Below are positions 16,376 through 25,297 of a stretch of DNA of 64,000 nt, piece by piece (the stretch's first letter is position 1; every line of letters starts with the position of its first letter). The position numbers and the translations under genes are program-made. The stretch comes from Phaeocystidibacter luteus (GTDB lineage: Bacteria > Bacteroidota > Bacteroidia > Flavobacteriales > Schleiferiaceae): positions 186,001-250,000 of the forward strand of contig NZ_WBVO01000002.1 in NCBI RefSeq assembly GCF_008933115.1, read 5' to 3'. The notes under the pieces were generated by a model that saw nothing but the letters and a program-made list of their open reading frames with translations, did not search any database and was not told the origin of the DNA.

Positions 16376-18220
16376 TTATTCCACAGTTACCGATTTCGCT
16401 AGGTTGCGAGGTTGGTCAACGTTACATCCTCTCATTACCGCAATGTGGTAGGAGAGAAGTTGCAGTGGAATAGTAGTGAGCAATGGTGAGAAAGCTTCGC
16501 TACTGTCAGGAATTTCAAGAGTAAAGTCAGCCATCTTGGCAATCTCTTCATCACCTTCGCTTACGATGGCGATGATTTTACCGTTGCGGGCTTTAACCTC
16601 TTGAATATTGGAAACGATCTTGTCGTACTGTCCGTTTTTCGGTGCGATCACGAAAACAGGCATGTTCTCATCGATGAGTGCAATTGGGCCGTGCTTCATT
16701 TCAGCAGCTGGATATCCTTCTGCATGGATATAGCTGATTTCCTTGAGCTTTAAGGCGCCTTCTAATGCCACAGGGAAGTTGTATCCACGTCCGAGGTACA
16801 AGCAGTTCTGCGCATCTTTATACTTCTCTGAAATAGCGCGTACTTGCTTGTCAGATTTTAGCATGTACTCAATCTTAGAAGGAATGCTGTAAAGCTCTTC
16901 CAAGAGTTGGTGATAGCGCGTTTCGTTAAGTGTGCCTTTCAACTTGGCCAACTGAATACTCAAAAGCGCTAGTACTGTAACCTGAGCGGTAAATGCTTTG
17001 GTTGAAGCAACACCAATTTCTGGACCGGCGTGGGTGTAGGCCCCTGCGTGTGTTTCGCGAGCGATAGAGCTTCCCACCACGTTGCAAACACCGAAAATCA
17101 ATGCGCCAGCTTGCTTGGCTAGTTTGATAGCGGCAAGCGTGTCGGCAGTTTCACCAGATTGAGAAATGGCGATAACCACATCTTTGTCGGTGATAACCGG
17201 GTTTCTATATCTGAATTCTGAAGCGTATTCAACTTCTACTGGTATGCGGGCGAGGTCTTCGAAGAGGTACTCTCCCACCAATCCTGCGTGCCATGAAGTA
17301 CCACAGCCTACGATGATGATGCGATCTGCATTCAAGAAGCGGTCTTTGTACTCGAACAAACCGCCCATTTTAATCATGTTCTGGTCTGGAAGAAGTCTTC
17401 CTCGGAAAGTGTCAAAGATTGCCTTTGGTTGCTCGTAGATCTCTTTCAACATGAAATGCTCATAGCCGCCCTTTTCAATCGAGGCAAGGTCGAGCTGAAG
17501 TTGTTGAATGTATGGGGCGATATCCTTGTTGTCGATAATGGTGCGAACCTTCAATCCTTTTTCAAGATTGACAGTAGCCATTTCGCCATCCTCTAGGTAA
17601 ACGACCTTTTTGGTGTATTCAAGAAATGGGGTTGCGTCGGAAGCGACAAAATATTCTTGATCCCCAAGGCCGATAACCAGTGGGCTACCCATCTTAGCGG
17701 TTACAATTTCAGATGGATTGTCGAGTTCGAAAACGCAAATCGCGTAGGCGCCCACCACTTGATTCAAAGCGATGCGAACAGCGTCTTCAAGGCTTACGTT
17801 GTCTTGTGATTTTACATCTTCGATGAGGTTGACTAGAACCTCTGTATCGGTATCGCTGTAAAACTTAAAACCACGATCAATAAGGGCTTCTTTCAGAGCT
17901 GAATAGTTCTCAATGATGCCGTTGTGGATAAGGGCGATTTCACCGTTGTTAGAAACGTGAGGGTGAGAATTGTTATCACTAGGTGGTCCGTGGGTGGCCC
18001 AACGAGTGTGTCCAATACCGAGGTGACCGCTTTGGTTTTTACCCTCTGCTTCTCCTTCGAGGTCGCTTACTTTTCCTTTTTTCTTGTAGAGATGGAGGTT
18101 ACCATCGTCTAGAAGGGCAACTCCGGCGCTGTCGTATCCGCGATACTCGAGACGTTGGAGCCCTTTTATGAGAATTGGATAAGCGTCCTTAGGGCCGATA
18201 TATCCTACAATTCCACACAT
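16376..18220 (-). CDS. glmS: Glutamine-fructose-6-phosphate aminotransferase (isomerizing)
   Basis: A 614-residue enzyme that makes glucosamine-6-phosphate from fructose-6-phosphate and glutamine, the first step toward peptidoglycan and LPS amino sugars. The start MCGIVGYIG exposes the catalytic Cys2. The glutaminase domain (1-240) has GHTRWATHG and GDQEYFVASD; two SIS domains follow (about 285-425 and 455-600) with CGTSWHAG, SQSGETADT and LAKSVTVE at the C-terminus. It is the last gene of a unit with the GT5-like and DUF4270 genes, 10 bases after the latter. No glmS ribozyme is possible in that 10-base gap. Confidence 0.97.
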   Translation of the reverse strand: MCGIVGYIGPKDAYPILIKGLQRLEYRGYDSAGVALLDDGNLHLYKKKGKVSDLEGEAEGKNQSGHLGIGHTRWATHGPPSDNNSHPHVSNNGEIALIHNGIIENYSALKEALIDRGFKFYSDTDTEVLVNLIEDVKSQDNVSLEDAVRIALNQVVGAYAICVFELDNPSEIVTAKMGSPLVIGLGDQEYFVASDATPFLEYTKKVVYLEDGEMATVNLEKGLKVRTIIDNKDIAPYIQQLQLDLASIEKGGYEHFMLKEIYEQPKAIFDTFRGRLLPDQNMIKMGGLFEYKDRFLNADRIIIVGCGTSWHAGLVGEYLFEDLARIPVEVEYASEFRYRNPVITDKDVVIAISQSGETADTLAAIKLAKQAGALIFGVCNVVGSSIARETHAGAYTHAGPEIGVASTKAFTAQVTVLALLSIQLAKLKGTLNETRYHQLLEELYSIPSKIEYMLKSDKQVRAISEKYKDAQNCLYLGRGYNFPVALEGALKLKEISYIHAEGYPAAEMKHGPIALIDENMPVFVIAPKNGQYDKIVSNIQEVKARNGKIIAIVSEGDEEIAKMADFTLEIPDSSEAFSPLLTTIPLQLLSYHIAVMRGCNVDQPRNLAKSVTVE

Positions 18221-18230
18221 AGGTTAGGGT

Positions 18231-19547
18231 TTATTGCGTTCGTGTATAGTACAATTTGAGTTGCGCTCTCTCAAGCGTGCTCAAGTTACCATTAATTACC
18301 GCTCTAGTTTGGTCTGGTACGGCAATTTCTGGCAAGATTAGAAAACGGACGGTTGTATCCTTGTTCTCTAGATATCGTTGCATTTGTCGGGTGATCACAA
18401 AGCGATAAGTGTGATCACGAAGCTCGCCTGTAGTTAGGCCTCCACCTACGGCGCTCGGTCCTTCGGTGAAATAGTCGTGAATAATTCTACGCCCTGCAGT
18501 GTCGTCGCGCACGATTTGAAGACGGTTTGGCAACCTGTAGCCGTTAGCCGACCCCTCTTGAACTGGAAGTTCAATTTCAGCTCTGTTCATCAACCAGCCG
18601 GAGTCTTGATACTCACGAATGTTTGGGATGTCCAGAGCAGCACAAACACCACCCAAACCTTGAATGTATACTGCATCTTCTCCATTGATGGAGTCTTGAG
18701 TTTCAAGGTCGAAAATTGCGGTTGAATAATCGCGCTGGAAGGTGTTGACGAATTCGCCACTAGAGGTGATGCGTAGATCGTAGAAGGATGTATCGCCATC
18801 GTCGTTTCGGAAATACATGCGAAGCTTGGTGTCGGTCGAAGGCATCAATAAGCCGATGATGGCCTCAGCATTTGCGTCGCTAGAAAGGCTAATACCATAG
18901 AATTGGTTGATGAAGCTTTCGGCTGATTCGAATGCGCCAGTGCCTTCAAGCGGGAAGATTACATCGTTTGCAAAGCTCTGGTTGATAGGCACTTTCATGA
19001 ATGGACGTGCGACCGTGGTGTGTTCGTAGAGCACTTTTTTACGCGGACGAACATCCATCAATAAGTTTCCAATCTCCTGGTCTGTGGCAAATACACGGTT
19101 GCTGTAATAGTTGCTATCCGGATCCATAAAATCGCGGAGTGTATTCACGAATACCTGCATTTGCGCCGTGGTATCGCCGTACCAAGCAGACTCTTGCAAG
19201 GTATAAGGGATGAAGAGAAAGGCGCTGTCGCAAACGGGGTTGCTTCCAAAAGAAGGAACTCCAGAAGGTACGAGGTGAGAAACCACAACAGCATCGGTTC
19301 TGCCGAATACGGGGTCGTTATAACCACCGAACATACCTACCCCGGTTTCGGGGCTATTTGATCTTACGGAATCGTAAGATGTTGAATACATTACGATAGG
19401 AGTAGATTCGAGGACGCCGTAGTTTACGCGGTCGTCATCTACGTATGGTAGACCGAGGTCGCCGTCTGATCTATCGCATGCTACAAAAACAACTAAAGCC
19501 ATTGAAACAATGGCCTTAGTAGATATCTTAGAGAGTGTGTGTTTCAT
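18231..19547 (-). CDS. DUF4270 lipoprotein
   Basis: A 438-residue lipoprotein (lipobox VVFVAC, Cys 24) that matches the DUF4270 family found in Bacteroidota: mature start DRSDGDLGLPYVDDDRVNY, GRTDAVVVSHLVPS, FMKVPINQSFANDVIF and a C-terminus TRAVINGNLSTLERAQLKLYYT. The family lies conservatively beside glmS and the GT5-like gene in Flavobacteriales, as here (12 bases after the GT5-like gene, 10 before glmS). Its biochemical role is unknown; beta-rich sequence and a lipid anchor point to the outer membrane. Confidence 0.88.
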   Translation of the reverse strand: MKHTLSKISTKAIVSMALVVFVACDRSDGDLGLPYVDDDRVNYGVLESTPIVMYSTSYDSVRSNSPETGVGMFGGYNDPVFGRTDAVVVSHLVPSGVPSFGSNPVCDSAFLFIPYTLQESAWYGDTTAQMQVFVNTLRDFMDPDSNYYSNRVFATDQEIGNLLMDVRPRKKVLYEHTTVARPFMKVPINQSFANDVIFPLEGTGAFESAESFINQFYGISLSSDANAEAIIGLLMPSTDTKLRMYFRNDDGDTSFYDLRITSSGEFVNTFQRDYSTAIFDLETQDSINGEDAVYIQGLGGVCAALDIPNIREYQDSGWLMNRAEIELPVQEGSANGYRLPNRLQIVRDDTAGRRIIHDYFTEGPSAVGGGLTTGELRDHTYRFVITRQMQRYLENKDTTVRFLILPEIAVPDQTRAVINGNLSTLERAQLKLYYTRTQ

Positions 19548-19559
19548 TAAGTTGCCAAA

Positions 19560-20378
19560 TTAGGCGGTCACATCTTCGGCGACAACATTCGCATAGAATT
19601 CTTTGAATGCCGCCTTGTCAATTTCTGCTGTCGACTCGAATATCGGAAGACCTTTTTCTTCAGCAAAAGAAATGAGTTCTTCTGGAACTTCAGCGTGAGC
19701 TTTAACTACTGCATCGCAGTACTCCATTGCTCCTTTGTGAAGGTTTTCGAAAGTCGGATCGTCGAAGTGACCAGTCTCCTTAACGCCGTCGAACTTCATA
19801 CCTGCGCTGAGGTTTGGTCCAAGTTGACCGTCAAATGTTTTGTTATACAGCGAGTAAACGATCTTGGCTTCAGAAAAGTGTGGATCGTCGGAGTTGAATT
19901 CCTTCAAATACATTGGAACGGCAGAGCACATCCAACCGTGAACGTGAATGATGTCTGGCTTCCATCCGAGTTTACGAACGGTTTCGATTACACTTTTGGC
20001 GAAGAACAGGGAACGTTCGTCGTTGTCTTTGTGCATCTTTTTCTTGTCATCTACCAAAGTAGACTTGCGCTTGAAGTACTCTTCGTTGTCGATGAAGTAA
20101 ACTTGCATGCGTGCCTGAGGCACTGAGGCCACCTTGATGATGAGAGGTTGGTCCATATCGTTGATTACGATATTCATCCCGCTCAAACGAATCACTTCGT
20201 GAAGCTGGTGTCTACGCTCGTTGATCACCCCAAAACGCGGCATAAACACGCGAACTTCGTGTCCCGCCTCATTCATTTTCTTGGGCAATTCCAAGCTGTT
20301 TTTTGAAATTGGGGTTTCAGGGAGATATGGACGAATTTCCTGAGAAATGTAGAGTATACGCTTTGATTCCATCTGCAA
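19560..20378 (-). CDS. GT5 (glycogen/starch synthase) N-terminal domain only
   Basis: A 272-residue protein matching only the N-terminal Rossmann half of GT5 glycogen synthases: ILYISQEIRPY, NEAGHEVRVFMPRFG, QVYFIDNEEYF, KPDIIHVHGWMCS and AKIVYSLYN. A full GlgA is about 480 residues. The ADP-glucose-binding KTGGL motif after the first strand is replaced by PETPISKNS, and the C-terminal GT-B half is absent, so glycogen synthase activity is unlikely. It heads the DUF4270-glmS unit, suggesting an envelope or sugar-sensing role. An alternative start is ATG 20372. Confidence 0.8.
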   Translation of the reverse strand: MQMESKRILYISQEIRPYLPETPISKNSLELPKKMNEAGHEVRVFMPRFGVINERRHQLHEVIRLSGMNIVINDMDQPLIIKVASVPQARMQVYFIDNEEYFKRKSTLVDDKKKMHKDNDERSLFFAKSVIETVRKLGWKPDIIHVHGWMCSAVPMYLKEFNSDDPHFSEAKIVYSLYNKTFDGQLGPNLSAGMKFDGVKETGHFDDPTFENLHKGAMEYCDAVVKAHAEVPEELISFAEEKGLPIFESTAEIDKAAFKEFYANVVAEDVTA

Positions 20379-20409
20379 AAGGCCTTTTCACTAAAAAACT
20401 AGTAGCCCG

Positions 20410-20440
20410 CAAAGGTACGATTTTTAAGGAGATTTATCAA
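20410..20440 (-). promoter_or_regulatory. Promoter of the GT5-like/DUF4270/glmS operon
   Basis: On the minus strand: TTG (20440-20438), 20-base spacer, TACCTTTG (20417-20410). This matches both elements of the Bacteroidota consensus TTG-N17-23-TAnnTTTG. The start is 31 bases downstream. Confidence 0.75.
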
Positions 20441-20449
20441 GCTAAACCT

Positions 20450-20457
20450 TAGCTTTG
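20450..20457 (+). promoter_or_regulatory. -7 box TAGCTTTG of panC
   Basis: Exact TAnnTTTG match, 21 bases before the panC ATG, back to back with the divergent promoter. No good -33 TTG is visible. Confidence 0.6.
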
Positions 20458-20478
20458 CCGCACTTTAGCACCATTTTG

Positions 20479-21312
20479 ATGCAAATTTTTAGAGAGAAAG
20501 AAGCACTGCAAAACCATCTGTCTTCCATTCGTGGAAAGGTAGGGTTCGTGCCAACCATGGGGGCGCTTCATCAAGGGCACCTTCAACTTGTCCGCGAAGC
20601 CAAGCGCAATGCGGATTACGTGGTGGCTAGCGTGTTCGTGAATCCAACGCAATTCAACAATTCTGACGACCTCAAGAATTATCCTCGAGATGAAGAAGGG
20701 GATCGTCGAAAATTGGAGTCCGCCGGTTGCCATGCAGTTTGGTTTCCCACAGAAGCCGAAATGTATCCAAATGGAACTAAATCGGAACATTTTGAGTTGG
20801 GCCGACTCGAAGAAGTGATGGAAGGTGAATTCCGCCCAGGTCACTTTCAAGGTGTCGCCACTATCGTCGACGAATTGTTTAAGTCTGTAAAACCCGATTG
20901 CGCGATTTTCGGTGAGAAGGACTTCCAGCAAGTTGCCGTGATACGAAGAATGGCCAGCCTTAAGAACCATCATATTGAGATTATCGCCGCCCCTACAATC
21001 AGAGAGCCGGACGGTCTCGCCATGTCTAGCCGAAATCTCCTTCTGAAACAAAACTATCGCGATGCCGCACCTGTTATTCATAGAATGATGACGTGGGCTA
21101 GCGAGAACAAACACAATCATACTCCGGCAGAATTGACGGAAAGGGTGATAAAAGAGATCAACGCTGCCGGTCTAGAAGTTGAATACGTCCGAATAGCTGA
21201 TTCAAATTCCCTTGAAATAGTGCACGATTGGAACGAATCCAATGCACCAAGAGTATTTGTTGCAGCCTTCGCAGGAAGCGTTCGATTAATAGACAATTTG
21301 TCTTTGAATTGA
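20479..21312 (+). CDS. panC: Pantothenate synthetase
   Basis: Joins pantoate and beta-alanine with ATP to form pantothenate. The start ATG 20479 ([10 protein letters not shown]) lies after the -7 box. The 277-residue product has the nucleotidyltransferase HIGH-type motif in [42 protein letters not shown] and the KMSKS-region equivalent LAMSSRN. All are standard for PanC. panD follows after 13 bases with its own promoter box, so both late pathway enzymes are together. Confidence 0.97.
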   Translation: MQIFREKEALQNHLSSIRGKVGFVPTMGALHQGHLQLVREAKRNADYVVASVFVNPTQFNNSDDLKNYPRDEEGDRRKLESAGCHAVWFPTEAEMYPNGTKSEHFELGRLEEVMEGEFRPGHFQGVATIVDELFKSVKPDCAIFGEKDFQQVAVIRRMASLKNHHIEIIAAPTIREPDGLAMSSRNLLLKQNYRDAAPVIHRMMTWASENKHNHTPAELTERVIKEINAAGLEVEYVRIADSNSLEIVHDWNESNAPRVFVAAFAGSVRLIDNLSLN

Positions 21313-21313
21313 C

Positions 21314-21321
21314 TATTTTTG
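21314..21321 (+). promoter_or_regulatory. -7 box TATTTTTG of panD, N4 from ATG
   Basis: Exact TAnnTTTG match; only GCGC... bases CGCC separate it from ATG 21326, predicting a leaderless transcript. Confidence 0.6.
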
Positions 21322-21325
21322 CGCC

Positions 21326-21676
21326 ATGTTTATTGAAGTTGTCAAGAGCAAAATTCACCGCGTAAAAGTTACCGGCGCCGACCTCAACTATGTAGGAAGT
21401 ATTACGGTAGACGAAGATCTCATGGATGCATCGAACATTCGTGAAGGTGAAAAGGTATCGATCGTGAACGTGAACAACGGCGAGCGTCTAGATACCTATG
21501 TTATCAAAGGGCAAAGAGGCTCAGGTGAAATCACGCTCAATGGGCCAGCGGCTCGACGAGTTCAAGCGGGTGATATCATTATTATCATCGCTTACGGAAT
21601 GATGACGCCTGAGGAGGCGGATATTTTCAAACCTTCCATTATCTTTCCGAACGAAGAGAATAACTCCCTCTCTTAA
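21326..21676 (+). CDS. panD: Aspartate 1-decarboxylase
   Basis: Makes beta-alanine from aspartate for pantothenate synthesis. The 116-residue proenzyme has the self-cleavage site Gly-Ser in [12 protein letters not shown], which generates the pyruvoyl cofactor on the alpha chain, and conserved [27 protein letters not shown] and [13 protein letters not shown]. Length is normal. It sits between panC and a flippase-like gene, the latter starting nine bases after this stop. Confidence 0.97.
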   Translation: MFIEVVKSKIHRVKVTGADLNYVGSITVDEDLMDASNIREGEKVSIVNVNNGERLDTYVIKGQRGSGEITLNGPAARRVQAGDIIIIIAYGMMTPEEADIFKPSIIFPNEENNSLS

Positions 21677-21684
21677 TATCTAGC

Positions 21685-22677
21685 TTGAACGATCTCCTCA
21701 AAAATATCCTTAAGTACACCATATTCATCGGCCTAGCTGTTGGATTGCTTTACCTCGCATTTAGGGAAACAGATCCGGTTCAGCTGTGGGAAGATCTTTC
21801 ACATGCCCATTATGGCTGGGTTCTCGCCTCCATGATTATGGGGTACGCCGCTATCATCAGTCGCGGTATCCGATGGAAGTTACTCTTAGAACCTCTAGGG
21901 TATCACCCTAAAACCTGGAATAGTATTCATGCGGTTTCAGTCCTTTATTTCGTGAATCTCGCCATTCCTCGAGCTGGTGAAGTTGCCCGCTGTACCTCGT
22001 TAAATCAAGTGGAAGATATACCCGTAAATAAGCTGTTCGGGACCGTTCTTCTAGAACGTACAATCGACTTCGTCTTCTTGATCCTCGTATTTATTGTTTC
22101 TCTTATCCTCAACTTCGGTTATATCGAGGAGCTGTTTAACCTGACCTCCTCTAATTCAAATGGAGAAGGCGGGTCGTCGATGTTGCTTTACATCACAATA
22201 GGTACGCTTGTCGGTTTTGTAGCCGTGTATTTTGTCTTTAGAAGACGCATTCAAGCGCTTCCAATTTTTGCCAAGATTCGCGATTTCTGGACCGGCCTCA
22301 AAGAAGGATTCCGTTCTGTTACCAAAATGAAACGTCAAGGCGCCTTTTGGGCACACAGCGTTTTTATTTGGGTGAACTATTTCTTTATGGTTTATGTCTG
22401 CTTCTTCGCTATAGAAGAAACGGCACATCTAACTATCGCCGATGGGTTCTTCGTAATGGTTGCCGCAAGTTTGGGAATCGTTATTCCTGTTCCTGGCGGC
22501 ATAGGCGCATATCATTATCTGGTAAGCATGGCGCTTGTGGTTCTTGGTCTAACTAAGGACGTCGGACTTGCTTTTGCAACGATTGTACACAGCGGACAAA
22601 CACTAATGTTGTTTGGAACTGGCGCAATGGCCATGTTCATTTTGTACCTTGAGCGTCGTCGTAAGAAAACGACCTGA
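21685..22677 (+). CDS. Lysylphosphatidylglycerol synthase TM-domain (UPF0104) family protein
   Basis: A 330-residue inner-membrane protein with about eight TM helices, starting at TTG 21685; no in-frame ATG precedes the first TM helix (ILKYTIFIGLAVGLLYLAF). Family motifs include SRGIRWKLLLEPLG, NLAIPRAGEVARC, FGTVLLERTIDF and VPGGIGAYHYLV. The family includes the flippase half of MprF and archaeal AglD-type proteins; here there is no cytoplasmic aminoacyl-transferase domain. It probably moves a lipid or polyprenyl-linked substrate. Conserved between panD and radA in Flavobacteriales. Confidence 0.85.
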   Translation: MNDLLKNILKYTIFIGLAVGLLYLAFRETDPVQLWEDLSHAHYGWVLASMIMGYAAIISRGIRWKLLLEPLGYHPKTWNSIHAVSVLYFVNLAIPRAGEVARCTSLNQVEDIPVNKLFGTVLLERTIDFVFLILVFIVSLILNFGYIEELFNLTSSNSNGEGGSSMLLYITIGTLVGFVAVYFVFRRRIQALPIFAKIRDFWTGLKEGFRSVTKMKRQGAFWAHSVFIWVNYFFMVYVCFFAIEETAHLTIADGFFVMVAASLGIVIPVPGGIGAYHYLVSMALVVLGLTKDVGLAFATIVHSGQTLMLFGTGAMAMFILYLERRRKKTT

Positions 22678-22694
22678 TTCACATTTACATCGGC

Positions 22695-24050
22695 ATGGCC
22701 AAAGTCAAAAAAGCCTGGTTCTGTCAGAACTGTGGCGCCCAACATAGTCAATGGATGGGGCAGTGTTCTCGCTGTCACGAATGGAACACTCTCGTCGAGG
22801 AAGTCCTCAATAAACCGGACAAACGCTCGGTCACTCGTTCTGCTCAACCCGAAAGAAAGAGTCCAACGCCCATTCGATCCATCGAGTACGATACCACCAA
22901 AAGGACGAGTACGTGTGATGCGGAGCTCGATAGAGTACTAGGTGGCGGAATCGTTCCCGGTTCCCTGATTCTTCTTGGTGGCGAGCCAGGAATCGGGAAA
23001 TCTACATTGATGCTTCAAGTTGCACTCAGGCTAAAGACTTCTGTGCTTTATGTTTCCGGTGAGGAATCCGATCACCAGGTTCGCATGCGCGCCGAGCGGA
23101 TTGGAATTGAGAATGAAGATTGCCTAGTTCTTACGGAAACCAGAACACAAAACATCTTCCAGCATGCGGAGACGCTCAACCCTGGATTGGTGGTTGTCGA
23201 CTCAATTCAAACGCTAAGCACGGAGCATCTTGAAGCTTCTCCTGGTAGTGTGTCGCAAATCCGAGAATGCGCAGCAGAGTTTCTTCAGTTTGCGAAAACC
23301 ACAGGAATTCCTGTGATTCTAATCGGTCATATTACAAAGGAAGGTTCTTTGGCTGGACCAAAAGTTCTGGAACACATGGTCGATGTTGTCCTGCAGTTTG
23401 AAGGTGACCGTCACCATATATATCGTCTACTTCGCGGACAAAAGAACCGTTTCGGGTCTACGTCTGAGCTGGGGATTTATGAGATGAGAGGCGAGGGGCT
23501 TCGAGAAGTTCCGAACCCATCAGAGGTGCTTCTTTCAGGCAATGCCGAACAACTTTCGGGGACCGCTATTGCCGTTATGGTAGAAGGTGTTCGTCCGATG
23601 CTCGTTGAAATCCAGGCCCTAGTAAGCACGGCAGTATATGGCACTCCGCAACGATCTTCCACTGGATTTGATGTCCGACGATTGAATATGCTGCTTGCTG
23701 TTTTAGAAAAGCGATGTGGCTTTCGTCTTGGGGCAAAAGATGTATTCTTAAACGTCACCGGCGGAATAAAGGTGGATGACCCAGCGATTGACTTGGCTGT
23801 GGTTGCTGCAATTCTGTCAAGTGATCAAGACATGCCGATTGGACAGGGCGTTTGTTTTGCAGGCGAGGTTGGATTGGCAGGAGAAATTCGTCCGGCAAAT
23901 AGAATCGACCACCGTGTGAATGAAGCTGCGAAGCTAGGATTCGATCAGGCCTTTGTTTCCAAAGCTGTGAAGCTAGAAAAGACGCCACATGGTATTGATG
24001 TGATGAAGGTGGCTAAGGTTGAGGACTTGGTGCGGGGGCTGTTTGGGTGA
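22695..24050 (+). CDS. radA: DNA repair protein RadA
   Basis: A 451-residue RecA-like helicase that helps branch migration during recombination. It shows, in order, an N-terminal C4 zinc finger (FCQNCGAQ, CSRCHEW), Walker A GGEPGIGKST near residue 95, Walker B-like GLVVVDSIQT, the RadA-specific KNRFGS motif and a Lon-protease-like C-terminal domain lacking the catalytic Ser (GGIKVDDPAIDLAV). All expected parts are present. It ends two bases from the convergent pth stop. Confidence 0.97.
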   Translation: MAKVKKAWFCQNCGAQHSQWMGQCSRCHEWNTLVEEVLNKPDKRSVTRSAQPERKSPTPIRSIEYDTTKRTSTCDAELDRVLGGGIVPGSLILLGGEPGIGKSTLMLQVALRLKTSVLYVSGEESDHQVRMRAERIGIENEDCLVLTETRTQNIFQHAETLNPGLVVVDSIQTLSTEHLEASPGSVSQIRECAAEFLQFAKTTGIPVILIGHITKEGSLAGPKVLEHMVDVVLQFEGDRHHIYRLLRGQKNRFGSTSELGIYEMRGEGLREVPNPSEVLLSGNAEQLSGTAIAVMVEGVRPMLVEIQALVSTAVYGTPQRSSTGFDVRRLNMLLAVLEKRCGFRLGAKDVFLNVTGGIKVDDPAIDLAVVAAILSSDQDMPIGQGVCFAGEVGLAGEIRPANRIDHRVNEAAKLGFDQAFVSKAVKLEKTPHGIDVMKVAKVEDLVRGLFG

Positions 24051-24051
24051 T

Positions 24052-24612
24052 TCAGCCGTTGTACTGATTCATCGTAATCTGTGGTCCCGCTAGTGCGAAG
24101 CTCTTGATGGCTTCGGCAGCCTTTTCAATTCTTGGAACGAGGACTTTCCACTCCTCATCGGTCCATTTACCAAGCACGAAATCTACTTGCTGACCTTTAG
24201 AAAAGTTATTGCTGATGCCGAATCGCAGGCGGGGATAGTCGGCTCTTCCGAGCAACTGTTGGATGCTCTTGAGGCCATTGTGACCTCCGTCGGATCCTTT
24301 CATTTTGATTCGAATCGCACCGAGGGGTAGGGCGAGTTCATCTACTACGACGAGGATGTTCTCGAGGGGAACTTTTTCCTGTTCCATCCAGTAGCGCACG
24401 GCTTTACCGCTTAGGTTCATGTACGTGTTGGGCTTTACGAGAATGAGCTCTCTGCCTTTCACACGAACACGAGCTACGTCGGCATAGCGTTCGGAGGAAA
24501 AAGAAGAGGTGTCGGACGCGATTGCATCCAACACCTCGAAACCTATGTTGTGGCGGGTGCGATGGTATTCGGCACCCGGATTACCCAAACCGAAGATCAA
24601 GAACTTCTTCAA
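24052..24612 (-). CDS. pth: Peptidyl-tRNA hydrolase
   Basis: Cleaves peptidyl-tRNA released from stalled ribosomes. The 186-residue protein has [19 protein letters not shown] with the catalytic His, [22 protein letters not shown] and [12 protein letters not shown]. It is the third gene of a prs-rplY-pth unit, 23 bases after rplY, an arrangement common across bacteria. Confidence 0.97.
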   Translation of the reverse strand: MKKFLIFGLGNPGAEYHRTRHNIGFEVLDAIASDTSSFSSERYADVARVRVKGRELILVKPNTYMNLSGKAVRYWMEQEKVPLENILVVVDELALPLGAIRIKMKGSDGGHNGLKSIQQLLGRADYPRLRFGISNNFSKGQQVDFVLGKWTDEEWKVLVPRIEKAAEAIKSFALAGPQITMNQYNG

Positions 24613-24635
24613 AGCTGATCTCCTTTAGGGTTGAT

Positions 24636-25271
24636 TTATTCTGCAGAAGCCTCTTCAGCAGCTGCTTCTGGAGCAGCCTCGCCTTCAGCGCCTTCTTCAC
24701 CTTCTTCTTCTTCATCTTCAACCGCGTTACGAGCAGTTTTGATGGTTACGATTACGGCGTTCTCAGCGTTCAGGATGCTGTACTTGCTGTCAGATGCTAC
24801 GGCAGACACGCGGATAGACTGTCCGATACGAAGGTCGGTTATGTCTAGCTCGATGCTTGCTGGAATATCTTGTGGCAAAGCCTTTACGCGTAGGTAACGC
24901 ATGAAGTGCTTGAGCTTACCACCGTTACGCACACCACGAGCGTTACCGTTAAGGCGAACTGGAGTGCTAACAGTTACTGGTTTGCCGTCAACCAACTCGA
25001 TGAAATCGATGTGAGTGATTGCGTCTGTGATTGGATCGAACTGAATGTCTTGCATTACAGCTTCAACCTTCTTGCCGTCCAATTCGATTTCTGCGATGTG
25101 TACTGAAGATGTGTACACGAGGTCGCGGAAGCTCAACGTTGGAGCTGAGAAGTGGATGGTTTGTTCTCCACCGTAAACTACGCAAGGAACTTGGCCTTCA
25201 CGACGAAGGTTCTTTGCGAATTTTGTTCCTAGATCGGTGCGAACCGTACCTTTGATAGCGACTGAGTCCAT
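24636..25271 (-). CDS. rplY: 50S ribosomal protein L25/Ctc
   Basis: A 211-residue CTC-type L25 that binds 5S rRNA. The N-terminal L25 domain (1-95) has IKGTVRTDLGTKFAKNLRR and VPCVVYGG; the C-terminal TL5 domain (about 96-185) has VPVRLNGNARGVRNGG-like sequence and ITDLRIGQSIRV. The last 25 residues are an acidic Glu/Ala tail, common in Bacteroidota. It lies between prs and pth in one operon. Confidence 0.95.
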   Translation of the reverse strand: MDSVAIKGTVRTDLGTKFAKNLRREGQVPCVVYGGEQTIHFSAPTLSFRDLVYTSSVHIAEIELDGKKVEAVMQDIQFDPITDAITHIDFIELVDGKPVTVSTPVRLNGNARGVRNGGKLKHFMRYLRVKALPQDIPASIELDITDLRIGQSIRVSAVASDSKYSILNAENAVIVTIKTARNAVEDEEEEGEEGAEGEAAPEAAAEEASAE

Positions 25272-25297
25272 TACTACTATCTATTAAGATTCCCTGA

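Noticed and set aside
18221-18230. glmS ribozyme/riboswitch upstream of glmS
   Set aside because: Only 10 bases separate DUF4270 and glmS and nothing resembling the ribozyme lies in the operon leader.
20449-21120. A 223-codon frame on the minus strand opposite panC
   Set aside because: It is the antisense shadow of panC, which is fully conserved on the plus strand.
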